A stretch of DNA of 64,000 nt from Streptomyces sp. LHD-70 (GCF_031157275.1 NZ_JAVIFW010000026.1:1-64000); one strand, 5' to 3'. Positions 1 through 7,225 are shown, counted from the stretch's first letter. Notes: a model not told the origin generated them from the letters alone. Program-made: numbers and translations.

Positions 1-189
1 CAGCGCGACGCGGACGACGACGCCGAGTTCTACGTCGTCGACCTCATCGACCTGGAGCAGGTCGCCGCGCCGCCGCTACGCGGCGGGAGGATTGCCGCGC
101 TCCGCGCGGCTGAATTCCGACTTCGTCGGAATTACCGGCCAACTCCGTTGTCCGGGGCTCGAATTGCTCCGCAATTCGGCCTGCAGTAA
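1..189 (+). CDS. 3' end of an unidentified gene, cut by the window edge
   Basis: The first frame is open from base 1 to a TAA at 187-189 and gives 62 residues. The first part is acidic (AEFYVVDLIDLEQ) and looks like real coding sequence. From about base 66 the frame reads through a series of perfect hairpins, so the last 40 residues are probably not ancestral. The gene may have been cut by insertion of the hairpin block, or it may simply end there. No family is recognised. Confidence 0.35.
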   Translation, partial: QRDADDDAEFYVVDLIDLEQVAAPPLRGGRIAALRAAEFRLRRNYRPTPLSGARIAPQFGLQ

Positions 190-208
190 TTCGCTCCGCG
201 AATTACTG
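70..208. repeat. Six consecutive hairpins, all with three-base loops
   Basis: Six back-to-back inverted repeats occupy 139 bp. They lie at 70-86 (7-bp arms, loop TAC), 94-110 (7 bp, TCC), 113-133 (9 bp, TTC), 135-155 (9 bp with one mismatch, TCC), 160-178 (8 bp, TCC) and 184-208 (11 bp, TCC). Arm sequences differ and range from GC-only to AT-rich, so the structure is repeated rather than the sequence. On the minus strand the TCC loops read GGA, as in the CCCGC-GGA-GCGGG palindrome of Streptomyces telomeres. Whether this is an internal telomere-like element is inference. Confidence 0.8.
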
Positions 209-213
209 GGGCT

Positions 214-320
214 GGCTGTGGGGTTGAGGATCGCTTACTTTTCGTCTTCCCGCATTTTACTGATAGGCCGTCACAGACGGTCCCACCGGGTTGAATTGAA
301 AGCCCCTCAACCCCACAGCC
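214..320. repeat. 16-bp perfect inverted repeat around a 75-base spacer
   Basis: GGCTGTGGGGTTGAGG at 214-229 is exactly complementary to 305-320. The spacer contains a further small stem (CCGTC/GACGG near 268-280). It lies downstream of the 398-919 gene (minus strand) and just after the hairpin run. It could be a terminator or a structured RNA. The rest of 190-397 shows no coding sequence. Confidence 0.55.
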
Positions 321-397
321 CACTATCGAATTTTGTAACCCCCACTATGCCACGGCACTACAGCCCTGACAAGGTGCCATAGCCCCTCGAGCAGCCT

Positions 398-919
398 CTA
401 GTTGGTGGGGCTGGTGGTCGTTACACCATCGCGGGTGCGTGAGAGCACTCGGTCGTATTCGCTTTTCGGGTCGTCCATTCCTCCGCCGGGGCCTTCAAGG
501 GTGAGCGTTTTTGCATTCACGCGCTTGACGCGGTAGACGTCCTTGTTCCGCAGATGCGTGCGCACTTCGACGATGTCTCCGGGCATAAAGTCGGTCCGAT
601 TCCACGGGCGTGTGCGTGATGCTTTAATTTCGGCGAGGTCTGCGTCGATGCGCGCTCGGTTCGCTGCTGACTGTGCGTGCTCGGCCTCCTTGCGGGCTTC
701 GATGGCGCGGCGTGTGGCGTTGTCGGCCCGGTCGCGGTCTCGGAGCGCGGATCGGTACGAGTGGTGGCCGACGAGCAGTGGCTGTCCGCCGGCGAACCGT
801 CCGTACGCGCCGGATGCGTGGTCGCTCAACTGCTTTGCTCGGGTGGCGAGTTGGTCTGCGCGCTGCTGCAGGCGTTCGGCTTCGTTTCGTTTGGCTTGGG
901 CTGTCTCTTGGGGGTCCAT
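398..919 (-). CDS. DUF3560-like coiled-coil protein
   Basis: The product has 173 residues. The N-terminal half is a charged, Ala/Arg/Glu-rich coiled coil with the motif GQPLLVGHHS near residues 45-54, which is the hallmark I recall for DUF3560 proteins of actinobacterial plasmids. Residues 110-150 form a beta-rich tail (PGDIVEVRTHLRNKDVYRVK) that resembles a KOW/SH3-like module. The ATG at 917-919 is preceded by GGGAG. It follows the sliding-clamp gene on the same strand but is separated from it by a strong hairpin, so it probably has its own promoter. The biochemical role is unknown. Confidence 0.65.
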   Translation of the reverse strand: MDPQETAQAKRNEAERLQQRADQLATRAKQLSDHASGAYGRFAGGQPLLVGHHSYRSALRDRDRADNATRRAIEARKEAEHAQSAANRARIDADLAEIKASRTRPWNRTDFMPGDIVEVRTHLRNKDVYRVKRVNAKTLTLEGPGGGMDDPKSEYDRVLSRTRDGVTTTSPTN

Positions 920-960
920 GTCTGCTCCCGCTGTTTCTAGCCTCTGGTCTGTCTCGGGTG

Positions 961-990
961 GCGGCCGCGGAGGGGTTCCTCCGCGGCCGC
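961..990 (-). terminator. Hairpin terminator after the sliding-clamp gene
   Basis: A 13-bp perfect stem (GCGGCCGCGGAGG and its complement) with loop GGTT lies 11 bases after the clamp stop codon. There is no U-run, as is common in Streptomyces. Confidence 0.75.
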
Positions 991-1001
991 GGTGGGGGGT
1001 C

Positions 1002-2240
1002 CTAAAGCCGTACGGGCATCAGCAGGTAGCGGTAGTCGGTGTCGGTCGCGTCGGGGCCCTCCGTGAGCAGCAGGGGCTTTACGACGCGTCCGTCGGTCAT
1101 GTGGGGGAGGTGTAGGTACACGGTGTCCGTGGTGAGCGTGTTCAGGCCGTCGGTGAGGAAGTCGGGGTTGAGCGCGACCGTGCCGGGTTCAGTGCTTCCG
1201 GCGGCCGGCTTGATGGTGACCTGCATGCCCTTGACCCGGTCTTGGTCATGGCCCTCGTAAAGGCTCGGGCAGAGAGTCGCGTCTCCGGTGTCGTCGAGGC
1301 GGAGCACGGCGGGGCTGTTGCGCTGGTTCTTGGCGCCCATGAGGGCCTTCACCTTGCGCACGGCCCTGAGCAGTGCTGCGCGGTCGACGCCGAGCGTCGC
1401 GGCGTATGTGTCGGGGAAGAGCTTGGCGTACTTGGGGAGTTCGCCTTCCAGGGTCCGGGTGGTGATCGTGATGGTGTCGAGGATGAACGTGACGCGGTGG
1501 TCGTGTGCGTCGTTGGCGACGCCGATACGCACGGGGCCGGAGGTGGTCTTCAGATGGCTGCAGAGCGCCTTCAGCGTGCCGCCATGGATGTTGGCGGTAA
1601 CGGGGTTGTCCGGGTGGGATCCGTGGTGTGTGACGGGGAGTTGGGCGACGGCGAAGCGGTAGCGGTCCGTGGAGGCGAGCTCCAGGTGCTGTGTGATGGT
1701 GAACTGGACGCCCGTGAGCGTGGGCAGGGTGTCATCGGTGCCGGCCGCGGGGAGGACGCGGGTCAGCTGCGCGAGGAGCGCGGCGGCGTCGACGTTCATC
1801 GTGGCGGGGACCGGCGGGAACGGAGTGGGGTATTCGGTTACGTCTTCGGAAGCCATGGGGAGTGCGAGTTCCGGGGTGGAGAGCATGTCTCCGGTCAGGG
1901 TGACCGGCATGCGTGCTGCGGTCGCCTTGGTCTCCCCCGTTGCCACTGCCTTCAGGGACTTGGCGAGCTCGCTGTAGTGGAGCAGCGAAGCGCCGGGGGC
2001 GGTGCTCTGGGCCGGGAGCTCGACGGTGACAGCGACTTCGTAGTCGAACCCGCTGAGCGTGGCGCCCTGTTCGTGGCTGCGGAGCAGTACGCAGCCAAGG
2101 AGGGGGTGGGGCGGGCGTGCGGGAACGGCCATCTCCATGGCCTTGAGCGCAGCCGTCAGTTCGGTGTGGTTGGTCGTGAACTGGGCGTTGAGCTGTGCGG
2201 TGTTGGGGTTCGCGTTCTGCTCAGGGATGACCTGGGTCAT
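1002..2240 (-). CDS. dnaN: DNA polymerase III beta subunit (sliding clamp) paralogue
   Basis: The protein of 412 residues has the three-domain size of a beta clamp. Clamp signatures are visible: PLLGCVLL in domain 1, ASTDRYRFAVAQ (the conserved TDRYR segment) in the middle, and the C-terminal YRYLLMPVRL, matching the usual 'LMP+R' ending. Clamps encircle DNA and tether polymerase. The frame stays open far upstream, but that extension is the GC-rich cruciform region. I chose the ATG at 2238-2240, which has GGAGA eight bases upstream. The sequence is diverged from chromosomal DnaN, so it is a plasmid paralogue that could recruit host polymerase to plasmid replication or repair. Confidence 0.88.
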   Translation of the reverse strand: MTQVIPEQNANPNTAQLNAQFTTNHTELTAALKAMEMAVPARPPHPLLGCVLLRSHEQGATLSGFDYEVAVTVELPAQSTAPGASLLHYSELAKSLKAVATGETKATAARMPVTLTGDMLSTPELALPMASEDVTEYPTPFPPVPATMNVDAAALLAQLTRVLPAAGTDDTLPTLTGVQFTITQHLELASTDRYRFAVAQLPVTHHGSHPDNPVTANIHGGTLKALCSHLKTTSGPVRIGVANDAHDHRVTFILDTITITTRTLEGELPKYAKLFPDTYAATLGVDRAALLRAVRKVKALMGAKNQRNSPAVLRLDDTGDATLCPSLYEGHDQDRVKGMQVTIKPAAGSTEPGTVALNPDFLTDGLNTLTTDTVYLHLPHMTDGRVVKPLLLTEGPDATDTDYRYLLMPVRL

Positions 2241-2383
2241 AGGGGTCTCCTTGGGTGTGTTCTGGGATTTGTGGTCGGCTGCCACTACCGACCAACAAGA
2301 AAACTGTACAGCATTTAGTAACCTTTGGGAAGATGCTCGGACGGAGTTTCTGCAGGCCAAACGGGATTTAGCGGCCCACGCGG

Positions 2384-2631
2384 GTGCCCGCGGCCGGGGA
2401 GGGGCGGGGTCGTGTCGGGCCTCCTGGCGCGGTGCGTCAGGAGCAAGGTGTCCGGCAGCGCGGAGCGCCGCGGGGTACGAGGCGCGGAGCGCCTCACAAG
2501 GGCGCGGAGCGCCTGGCCCCGCCTGCCGGACACCGCAGGGCGTAAGAGCGCGGAGCGCTCGCGCCGGGGGCCGCGGAGCGGACCCCGGCACGCCGCCCGA
2601 CCCGACGCCGCCCCTCCCCGGCCGCGGGCAC
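2384..2631. repeat. 248-bp cruciform with nested GGA-loop hairpins
   Basis: The outer arms 2384-2420 and 2595-2631 are complementary at 35 of 37 positions. Inside is a perfect 12-bp pair (2447-2458 with 2523-2534). Small hairpins with three-base loops lie at 2421-2443, 2458-2468, 2479-2495, 2501-2513, 2546-2560 and 2571-2581. Five of them share the apex GC-GGA-GC, the same apex as the first palindrome of Streptomyces telomeres. The ordering by length and nesting looks organised rather than random GC-rich noise. Confidence 0.8.
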
Positions 2632-2891
2632 ACCCGGCTGTGAACGAGCCCTCGAGGCTGTCCCTGCGTCCTGCTGCGCCCCGGCCCCGGCGCCGGGCAC
2701 GACCAGGTGGCTACTGCGCGAAGTACGGCTGGAGTGTGCGGATCCCAGAGGCCCCCGCATTCGTTCCGGCGAGGTGCCCGGCGCGCGCAGTACGAGGGCT
2801 GCTGTCGGTTGACCAGACGCTCGGTCATAGCGGGCGGGCACCGTGAGCATCGAAGCCGAGGTCTGCTGGGCTCCCGGGTAGAGAAGGGAGA

Positions 2892-2916
2892 CTCTCCTCC
2901 CTTACAGGGAGGAGAG
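2892..2916. terminator. 11-bp hairpin with TAC loop
   Basis: CTCTCCTCCCT and its exact complement are separated by TAC. No gene ends immediately before it, so it may belong to the structured region rather than act as a terminator. Confidence 0.5.
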
Positions 2917-3000
2917 GTGTCGGCGGGGAAGGGCCCTAACCCTGGGCGCCCTGACCTGCGCAGACTCCGCGGGCTCGGTCAGGCAATGGCTCCCATTGAG

Positions 3001-3067
3001 CAGCCCGTAAAGCAGCCTGTTAGGCAGCCCGTAAAGCAGTCCGTTAGGCAGCCAGTAAAGCAACCCG
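3001..3067. repeat. 24-bp tandem direct repeats (iteron-like)
   Basis: Two full units (3001-3024, 3025-3048) and a partial third (3049-3067) follow each other with an exact 24-bp period. Units 1 and 2 differ at two bases in the second half. Each unit has two related 12-bp halves (CAGCCCGTAAAG and CAGCCTGTTAGG). In one frame this would encode alternating QPVK/QPVR, but no convincing start with a ribosome site precedes it. An iteron or protein-binding array is more likely. Confidence 0.7.
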
Positions 3068-3103
3068 CCACTGCGACGGGGCGCGACTAAGCCCTTCGCG
3101 GCC

Positions 3104-3838
3104 CTAGCTGATGCCAGCGAGGAGCACGGTCGTGTACGCGCCGCCGAGCATGCCGGGGCCGAACGGGATCTGCGTCTTGCGTCCGGTCTTGTGGGCGGCG
3201 GCGAGGACCAGGCCGTGGAGTACAGCGAGGAGTTGGCCGGCGAAGGCGCCGGCGAGGACGGCGTCCCACCCGTGCCAGCCGAGCACGAGGCCGATGGTGA
3301 GGGCGAGTTTGACGTCGCCGAAGCCGATGCCGTTCGGGCTGATCAGGAACAGAGCGAAGTAGCCGCCGGCGAAGGCGACGGCGCCGAGGAGCGCGCGGGT
3401 CCAGGAGCCCTGGGCGGTAGGGAGCAGCGCGGTGATGCCCAGGAGGGCCGCGGTGGTGACGGCGAGGGGCAGCGTGACGGCGTCAGGGAGGCGGTGAACG
3501 GCGAGGTCGATGGCGGCCAGGGCGATCGCGGGTGGGGTGATGAGGAGCCAGACGGCGAGCTCGGGCTGCGGTCCGATGGCGTGGGCGAGTACGGCGCCGA
3601 GCAAGCTCGTGACAGCCATGAGGAGCGGGGTGTTGGGCCCGTATGGTGCGCGGTCGCCGTCGGCGTGGCAGGTCGTGCAGCGGGCGAGTCCGAGCGGTCC
3701 GCGCAGGGGGTGGCCGTGGGGGCAGGTCGTGCGGGGCGGGGTGCCGGGTGTGGTGGCGAGCTGGTGGACCGCGCGTGGGAGGAGCAGGCCTGCGGCGGCT
3801 CCGTAGAGGGCGGCGAGGGCGGTCACGAGTATCGGCAC
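3104..3838 (-). CDS. Type IV prepilin peptidase (A24 family)
   Basis: The 244-residue polytopic membrane protein has a GTG start. An N-terminal zinc-type cysteine set is present (CPHGH and CTTCHAD, residues 39-60), followed by the two aspartate regions of A24 peptidases: AAIDLAVHRLPD (about 108-119) and GFGDVKL (about 172-178). It ends with IPFGPGMLGG. Such enzymes cut the leader from type IV and Flp prepilins. The only pilus genes in the window form the Tad locus at 30-42 kb, so it probably serves that locus even though it is encoded beside the conjugation genes. Confidence 0.85.
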   Translation of the reverse strand: MPILVTALAALYGAAAGLLLPRAVHQLATTPGTPPRTTCPHGHPLRGPLGLARCTTCHADGDRAPYGPNTPLLMAVTSLLGAVLAHAIGPQPELAVWLLITPPAIALAAIDLAVHRLPDAVTLPLAVTTAALLGITALLPTAQGSWTRALLGAVAFAGGYFALFLISPNGIGFGDVKLALTIGLVLGWHGWDAVLAGAFAGQLLAVLHGLVLAAAHKTGRKTQIPFGPGMLGGAYTTVLLAGIS

Positions 3839-3994
3839 GGCAGTGATCGTAAGCCGCGCTGGGTGAGGTCGGGTGAGACCTGCCTGCGCTCACCCAGTGG
3901 GGGTGGTGGGCGTGGGTTAGGAGTTGGGCAACCTTGTGACCTGCGCATTCGTGGTTCTGGGTGAGCAGTTGGGTGGGGGGTGCTGAGGAGAGTT

Positions 3995-4025
3995 CACGAC
4001 ACGTCGCTGAGAGGAGCGTGTCGTG
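3995..4025 (+). promoter_or_regulatory. Hairpin that sequesters a start codon
   Basis: CACGACACG (3995-4003) pairs perfectly with CGTGTCGTG (4017-4025). The second arm contains the GTG start (4023-4025) of the next gene, and its GAGAGGAG ribosome site lies in the loop. It could reduce translation or serve as a protein operator. Confidence 0.6.
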
Positions 4026-4880
4026 ATCACGGGGACCGAGCGCATTTTTGACTCGCTGGATGCCGAGTGGGCGTTGGTGTGTGCAGAGCCGGAGCACACC
4101 GCGTGGGTGTGTGAGTGGCTGTTTGCGGCGGGGGCGCTGCAGGCCGGTCAGGTGCCGGCATCGCTGGACGAAGTGCTGGAGCTGATGCGCCGGCAGACCC
4201 GCGCCCAGGGGAAGCAGTTCAGTGACCGGTGGCTGATGGCGCTGCTGCGGGTCGCCGCCGGGCAGGGGGCGCAAGCGCAGCTGGCTGCGCGGGTGGTGGT
4301 GCAGTCGATGCTGCCGATGGCGGTCGTGATGACGCGGCGGCTGCTGCGTTCGGGGCGGGACTTCGATGAGGTCGGGCAGACGGTCGTCGCGTGCCTGTAC
4401 CAGGTGGTGCGCACCTATCCGGCGTCGCGCGTCCGGAAGGTCGCAGCGAATGTGCAGATGGAGACGCTGCACCTGGCGAGCCGCGAGCTGGAGGCAGAGG
4501 CGGAGCCGGACGGTCTGGGGCTGCCCGAGGTCGTCTCGACGTCGACGTCGGCATCGCCGTCAGCCTCGATGTCGGCGGGGCCGGAGGAGTCGGTGTGGCC
4601 GCGGCTGCTGGCCGCGAAGGCCGCCGAGTGCCGACTGGTCGACGTCGCGGCGGAGGACCTCGAGGGCGCGCGGGGCGAGTTGGTCGAGCTGCTGCTGCAG
4701 GGGCTCGCGACGGGTGCAGTGACCGAGGACCGGGCACGGGCGATCGCGCAAGACATCCGCCAAGGAGGGCGTGAGGAGTCGCAGCAGGCCGGAGTCTCGG
4801 CGATGGCGTGGCGTCAGCGCCGCTCAAGGGCGGTTCGGGAGCTGCGTGCGGTCGCCAGCGACTGGGCGGTGGCGGCGTGA
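4023..4880 (+). CDS. Possible sigma-70-like / DNA-binding protein heading the conjugation block
   Basis: The 285-residue protein starts at GTG within a hairpin. Residues 85-155 (SMLPMAVVMTRRLL, DFDEVGQTVVACLYQVVRTYP, VRKVAANVQMETL) are spaced like sigma region 2. A Ser-rich linker follows. The C-terminal MAWRQRRSRAVRELR looks like the recognition helix of sigma region 4 or an HTH. It lies directly upstream of the conjugation operon, so a regulatory role is plausible. I do not recognise a named family, and a plasmid-specific protein of unknown function is the alternative. Confidence 0.5.
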   Translation: MITGTERIFDSLDAEWALVCAEPEHTAWVCEWLFAAGALQAGQVPASLDEVLELMRRQTRAQGKQFSDRWLMALLRVAAGQGAQAQLAARVVVQSMLPMAVVMTRRLLRSGRDFDEVGQTVVACLYQVVRTYPASRVRKVAANVQMETLHLASRELEAEAEPDGLGLPEVVSTSTSASPSASMSAGPEESVWPRLLAAKAAECRLVDVAAEDLEGARGELVELLLQGLATGAVTEDRARAIAQDIRQGGREESQQAGVSAMAWRQRRSRAVRELRAVASDWAVAA

Positions 4881-4910
4881 TCGCGTTGCTTCGAAATTTC
4901 CGTGAGATCT

Positions 4911-4996
4911 GCGGTCACGTTTTCGGCGGTTCGGCTCCTTGGGCGGGGTGTGCGGCGGACAGTCCGCTGCGCACCTCTCGGGGAGGGAGCGGCCAG
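4911..4996 (+). ncRNA. Leader RNA element, copy 1 (before the conB-like operon)
   Basis: GCGGTCACGTTTTCGG and TCGGCTCCTTGGG match copies 2 and 3. GCTCC at 4934-4938 can pair with GGAGC at 4986-4990, which is the ribosome site of the GTG at 4997. The internal hairpin (4948-4959 with 4963-4974, 12 bp including two G-U pairs) sits where copies 2 and 3 have a different GC stem. The stem has changed sequence but remains paired, which supports an RNA rather than a DNA site. Confidence 0.6.
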
Positions 4997-5248
4997 GTGA
5001 CTCAGCAAACGACGGATGCGGCGGCCGTGGAGGCGGATGCGGTGCTGCTCATGCGGGCGCGGCGCAGGTTGCGGGAGCTGGCGGTGCAGCTGGAGATCGC
5101 GCCGTTCGCGCCGCAGACCACTCAGGCGTTGCGCACGTATCTGGAGGACGAGGCGGAGTCGGCTGCGGCGGCGTTCGCCCGGTGGCGGGAGCTGCCGGGC
5201 GGGGTCCGCCGGCAGGAGGCCGGGCGGATGCGGGAGGCACGGTCATGA
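4997..5248 (+). CDS. Small hypothetical protein, first gene after leader RNA copy 1
   Basis: The 83-residue, soluble, helical and charged protein starts with VTQQTTDAAAVEADAVLLMR. The GTG at 4997 is chosen because GGAG lies seven bases upstream within the conserved leader element, while longer frames run through that element. Its TGA overlaps the ATG of the ConB-like gene. It is presumably an accessory of the conjugation operon. No family is recognised. Confidence 0.6.
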   Translation: MTQQTTDAAAVEADAVLLMRARRRLRELAVQLEIAPFAPQTTQALRTYLEDEAESAAAAFARWRELPGGVRRQEAGRMREARS

Positions 5249-6279
5249 GCCGACGTTCCCGTAAGGCCTCTGAGGATCAAGTGCCCGATGAGGTTGTGGA
5301 GGCCGGCGGCTGGGTGATGCGGCAGACCAGTGGGACGGCGCTGATCACCAAGCTGATGCGCGGCTTGGCGTGGGGGCTGCTGCTGGCCGGGCCCATCTTC
5401 GGTGCTGTGGCGCTCCTGAAGCCGTCGCCTTCGGTCGGCGTGCCGCAGGCCCGTGCCACCTCGGCGGCGCCCGCGCGGGATACGGCGGGTCCGGCCGGGT
5501 TCGCCGAGATGTACGTCTCCGCATACGTGGCTGCGGGACGCGGCGAGGAGGCCCAGCTTCAGCCGTTCTTCCCGGGAGCGCGGGACGTGTCCCTGGACGC
5601 CGATCCCAACCTGCAGCGGGCCGAGCGGCTCGCCGCAGTCCGAGTCAAGGAGGTCCGCGGCGGCTACTGGTCGGTGACCGTCGCCGCCCGCGTCACCGAG
5701 TCCGGAGCCAAGGGCAAGGATGCGAAGGCTGATGCGGCTGGCGAACAGGCCGATGCGGTGGAGGCCTTGCGGTACTTCCAGGTACCGGTCGCTTCGGTCG
5801 CTGGCGGCGGCTTCGCAGCCGTGGCGCTCCCGGCGGAGGTCTCCTCCCCCGGCGGCGGTGCACCCGACGAGTCCGAGCTCGCCTACGGGCCTGCGGTACC
5901 GGGAGCGCGTGGGGACGCGGCGGTGTCCGCGGTGCGGGAGTTCCTGACTGCTTACCTGACCGGTGCCGGGGGTCTGGACCGCTACCTCTCCCCCCGTACG
6001 CGGATGCAGGCGGTGTCGCCGCCTCCGTACGAGGAGGTCGCGGTGCGGCAACTCGCCGAGGCCGGCGGTGACTTCCAGACCGGCGTAGCGGCGAAGGACG
6101 GGGCGCGGCGAGAGCTGCTCGTCGACGTCGACGCAACCGATTCTCTCGGCCGTTCGCGGCCGCTGACCTACGCACTCACGCTTCAAGGCCGCGACGGGCG
6201 GTGGGAAGTGGCGGCGCTCGATGCCGCACCAGCCCTGAACCGTGCGTCGGGCGAAGGCACGAAAGGAACGAACCAGTGA
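5245..6279 (+). CDS. TcpC/ConB-like conjugation protein (VirB8-type)
   Basis: The 344-residue protein has a short basic cytoplasmic N-terminus, one transmembrane helix at about residues 41-58 (GLLLAGPIFGAVALL), and an extracytoplasmic part with two related alpha/beta domains (about 85-200 and 230-335). The second ends in the typical 'LTLQGRDGRWEVAALD'. This matches TcpC/ConB proteins, the NTF2-fold scaffold equivalent to VirB8 in Gram-positive type IV channels. GGGAGG precedes the ATG. It overlaps the genes on both sides by four bases, and its position first in the con-type order supports the call. Confidence 0.75.
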   Translation: MSRRSRKASEDQVPDEVVEAGGWVMRQTSGTALITKLMRGLAWGLLLAGPIFGAVALLKPSPSVGVPQARATSAAPARDTAGPAGFAEMYVSAYVAAGRGEEAQLQPFFPGARDVSLDADPNLQRAERLAAVRVKEVRGGYWSVTVAARVTESGAKGKDAKADAAGEQADAVEALRYFQVPVASVAGGGFAAVALPAEVSSPGGGAPDESELAYGPAVPGARGDAAVSAVREFLTAYLTGAGGLDRYLSPRTRMQAVSPPPYEEVAVRQLAEAGGDFQTGVAAKDGARRELLVDVDATDSLGRSRPLTYALTLQGRDGRWEVAALDAAPALNRASGEGTKGTNQ

Positions 6280-6608
6280 ATGAACTGCTCGTGATGGCAG
6301 GAACCATCGACGACGCCACCCAGATCACGAAAGACCTCAACGCGCTCATGGTGCACGGGGTGATGGGGCTTCTGGTGACCGCCGCGACGATTACCACGCG
6401 GTGGCAGACCAAGTCCTGGGTGGCGGCCGCGACCGCATTCGTCGCGGGGGTGGCGTGCTGGTACGGGGTGGCCAACGCGACGGTATTCAGGGACAAGGTC
6501 GGTGAAGACCTCGCCCCCAAGGCGGCTCGGCCCGCGCACGGCCAGGTCCTCGTCCTCGACCAAGTGCCCGGCCCGGCTTCGGGTGACGAGAGCGAAGTGC
6601 GGCGGTGA
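6276..6608 (+). CDS. Small membrane protein at the ConC position
   Basis: The 110-residue protein starts at a GTG that overlaps the previous stop. Two hydrophobic helices at about 25-42 and 49-65 (VMGLLVTAATITTRW and WVAAATAFVAGVACWYGV) are followed by a hydrophilic tail. In ICEBs1-like elements the gene between ConB and ConD is the small membrane protein ConC, so this is a positional assignment. A VirB2-like channel subunit is an alternative. Confidence 0.55.
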   Translation: MNELLVMAGTIDDATQITKDLNALMVHGVMGLLVTAATITTRWQTKSWVAAATAFVAGVACWYGVANATVFRDKVGEDLAPKAARPAHGQVLVLDQVPGPASGDESEVRR

Positions 6609-7195
6609 GCGCGGCGGCGCCGGCGGAGCAGGCCGAGGCGGATGTGCTGGTGGGCCGCTGTTACACGAAGGCGCGCCGTCATCCGCTGGTGATCGGGAAG
6701 CTGCCGGGCGGCGGTCAGCTGTTGGGCGGCCCGTACACGGTGCCCCAGGCCATCGTCATCGCCGTGTCGTTCACGCTGCTGATCCTCCTGCGGGACGTGT
6801 GGGCGCACTTCGGGCTGCTCAACGTACTGATCGCGCCGGGTGTGGCGTACGGGCTGGGGCTGGTGGTGCGGCACGTCCACGTCGACGGGCGCGGTCCGCT
6901 CGCGGCGGCCGGGAGTTTGGTCGGTCTTCTGGCCGCGCCGTCCGATGGCCGGATCGGCGGGCGCCCCATGAAGGCCCTGCGGTCCCACCTGGCTCAGGGC
7001 GTGTGCACGGTGACCTGGCACACCCCCGCATCTGAGCCCGGCGCCGCCCCTGTTGCTCTCCTACGGCCGGCCGCAGCCGCCGCCGAGGACGCGAACGAGG
7101 GCCCGCGCTCGGGTTCACCGGCCGGTACCTCGGCCGCTGCCGGGCCGCGGGCGCGGTCCTGGGTGGGCGCTGCCCTCGCCGCCGAGCGCGGCTAG
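6605..7195 (+). CDS. TcpE/ConD-like conjugation membrane protein
   Basis: The 196-residue protein opens with a short soluble segment containing CYTKARRHPLVIGKLPGG, followed by two transmembrane helices (about 47-65 and 69-88) and a cytoplasmic tail rich in Ala, Pro and Gly. This matches the small TcpE/ConD family (VirB3 equivalent) that precedes the VirB4 ATPase. GTG start, overlapping the previous stop by three bases. The tail beyond residue 140 is longer than usual and low in complexity. Confidence 0.65.
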   Translation: MSAAAPAEQAEADVLVGRCYTKARRHPLVIGKLPGGGQLLGGPYTVPQAIVIAVSFTLLILLRDVWAHFGLLNVLIAPGVAYGLGLVVRHVHVDGRGPLAAAGSLVGLLAAPSDGRIGGRPMKALRSHLAQGVCTVTWHTPASEPGAAPVALLRPAAAAAEDANEGPRSGSPAGTSAAAGPRARSWVGAALAAERG

Positions 7196-7225
7196 AACTT
7201 CCGTCAGTTTGAAGGGATTTGAGCG

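Larger units (their letters stand above)
2241..3103. other. Non-coding stretch with cruciform, hairpin and tandem repeats
   Basis: This 863-bp region separates the clamp gene and the prepilin peptidase gene, which are both on the minus strand. It starts with the clamp promoter area (AT-rich, with the 8-bp palindrome CTGTACAG at 2304-2311). A large cruciform, a hairpin and 24-bp tandem repeats follow and are listed separately. Long open frames here are compositional and have no ribosome site. The concentration of structure suggests an origin, centromere or recombination site. Confidence 0.6.

Noticed and set aside
1242..2318. Long rightward frame opposite the clamp gene
   Set aside because: Antisense shadow in GC-rich DNA; the clamp motifs are on the other strand.
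2241..2828. N-terminal extension of the clamp gene to 2828
   Set aside because: It reads through the GC-rich cruciform. The ATG at 2240 has a ribosome site and matches clamp length.
3001..3067. 24-bp repeats as a CRISPR remnant
   Set aside because: Units are directly adjacent with no spacers.
2707..3090. 127-codon rightward frame ending in QPVK/QPVR repeats
   Set aside because: No ribosome site, crosses the hairpin, and the tail only reflects the 24-bp repeat.
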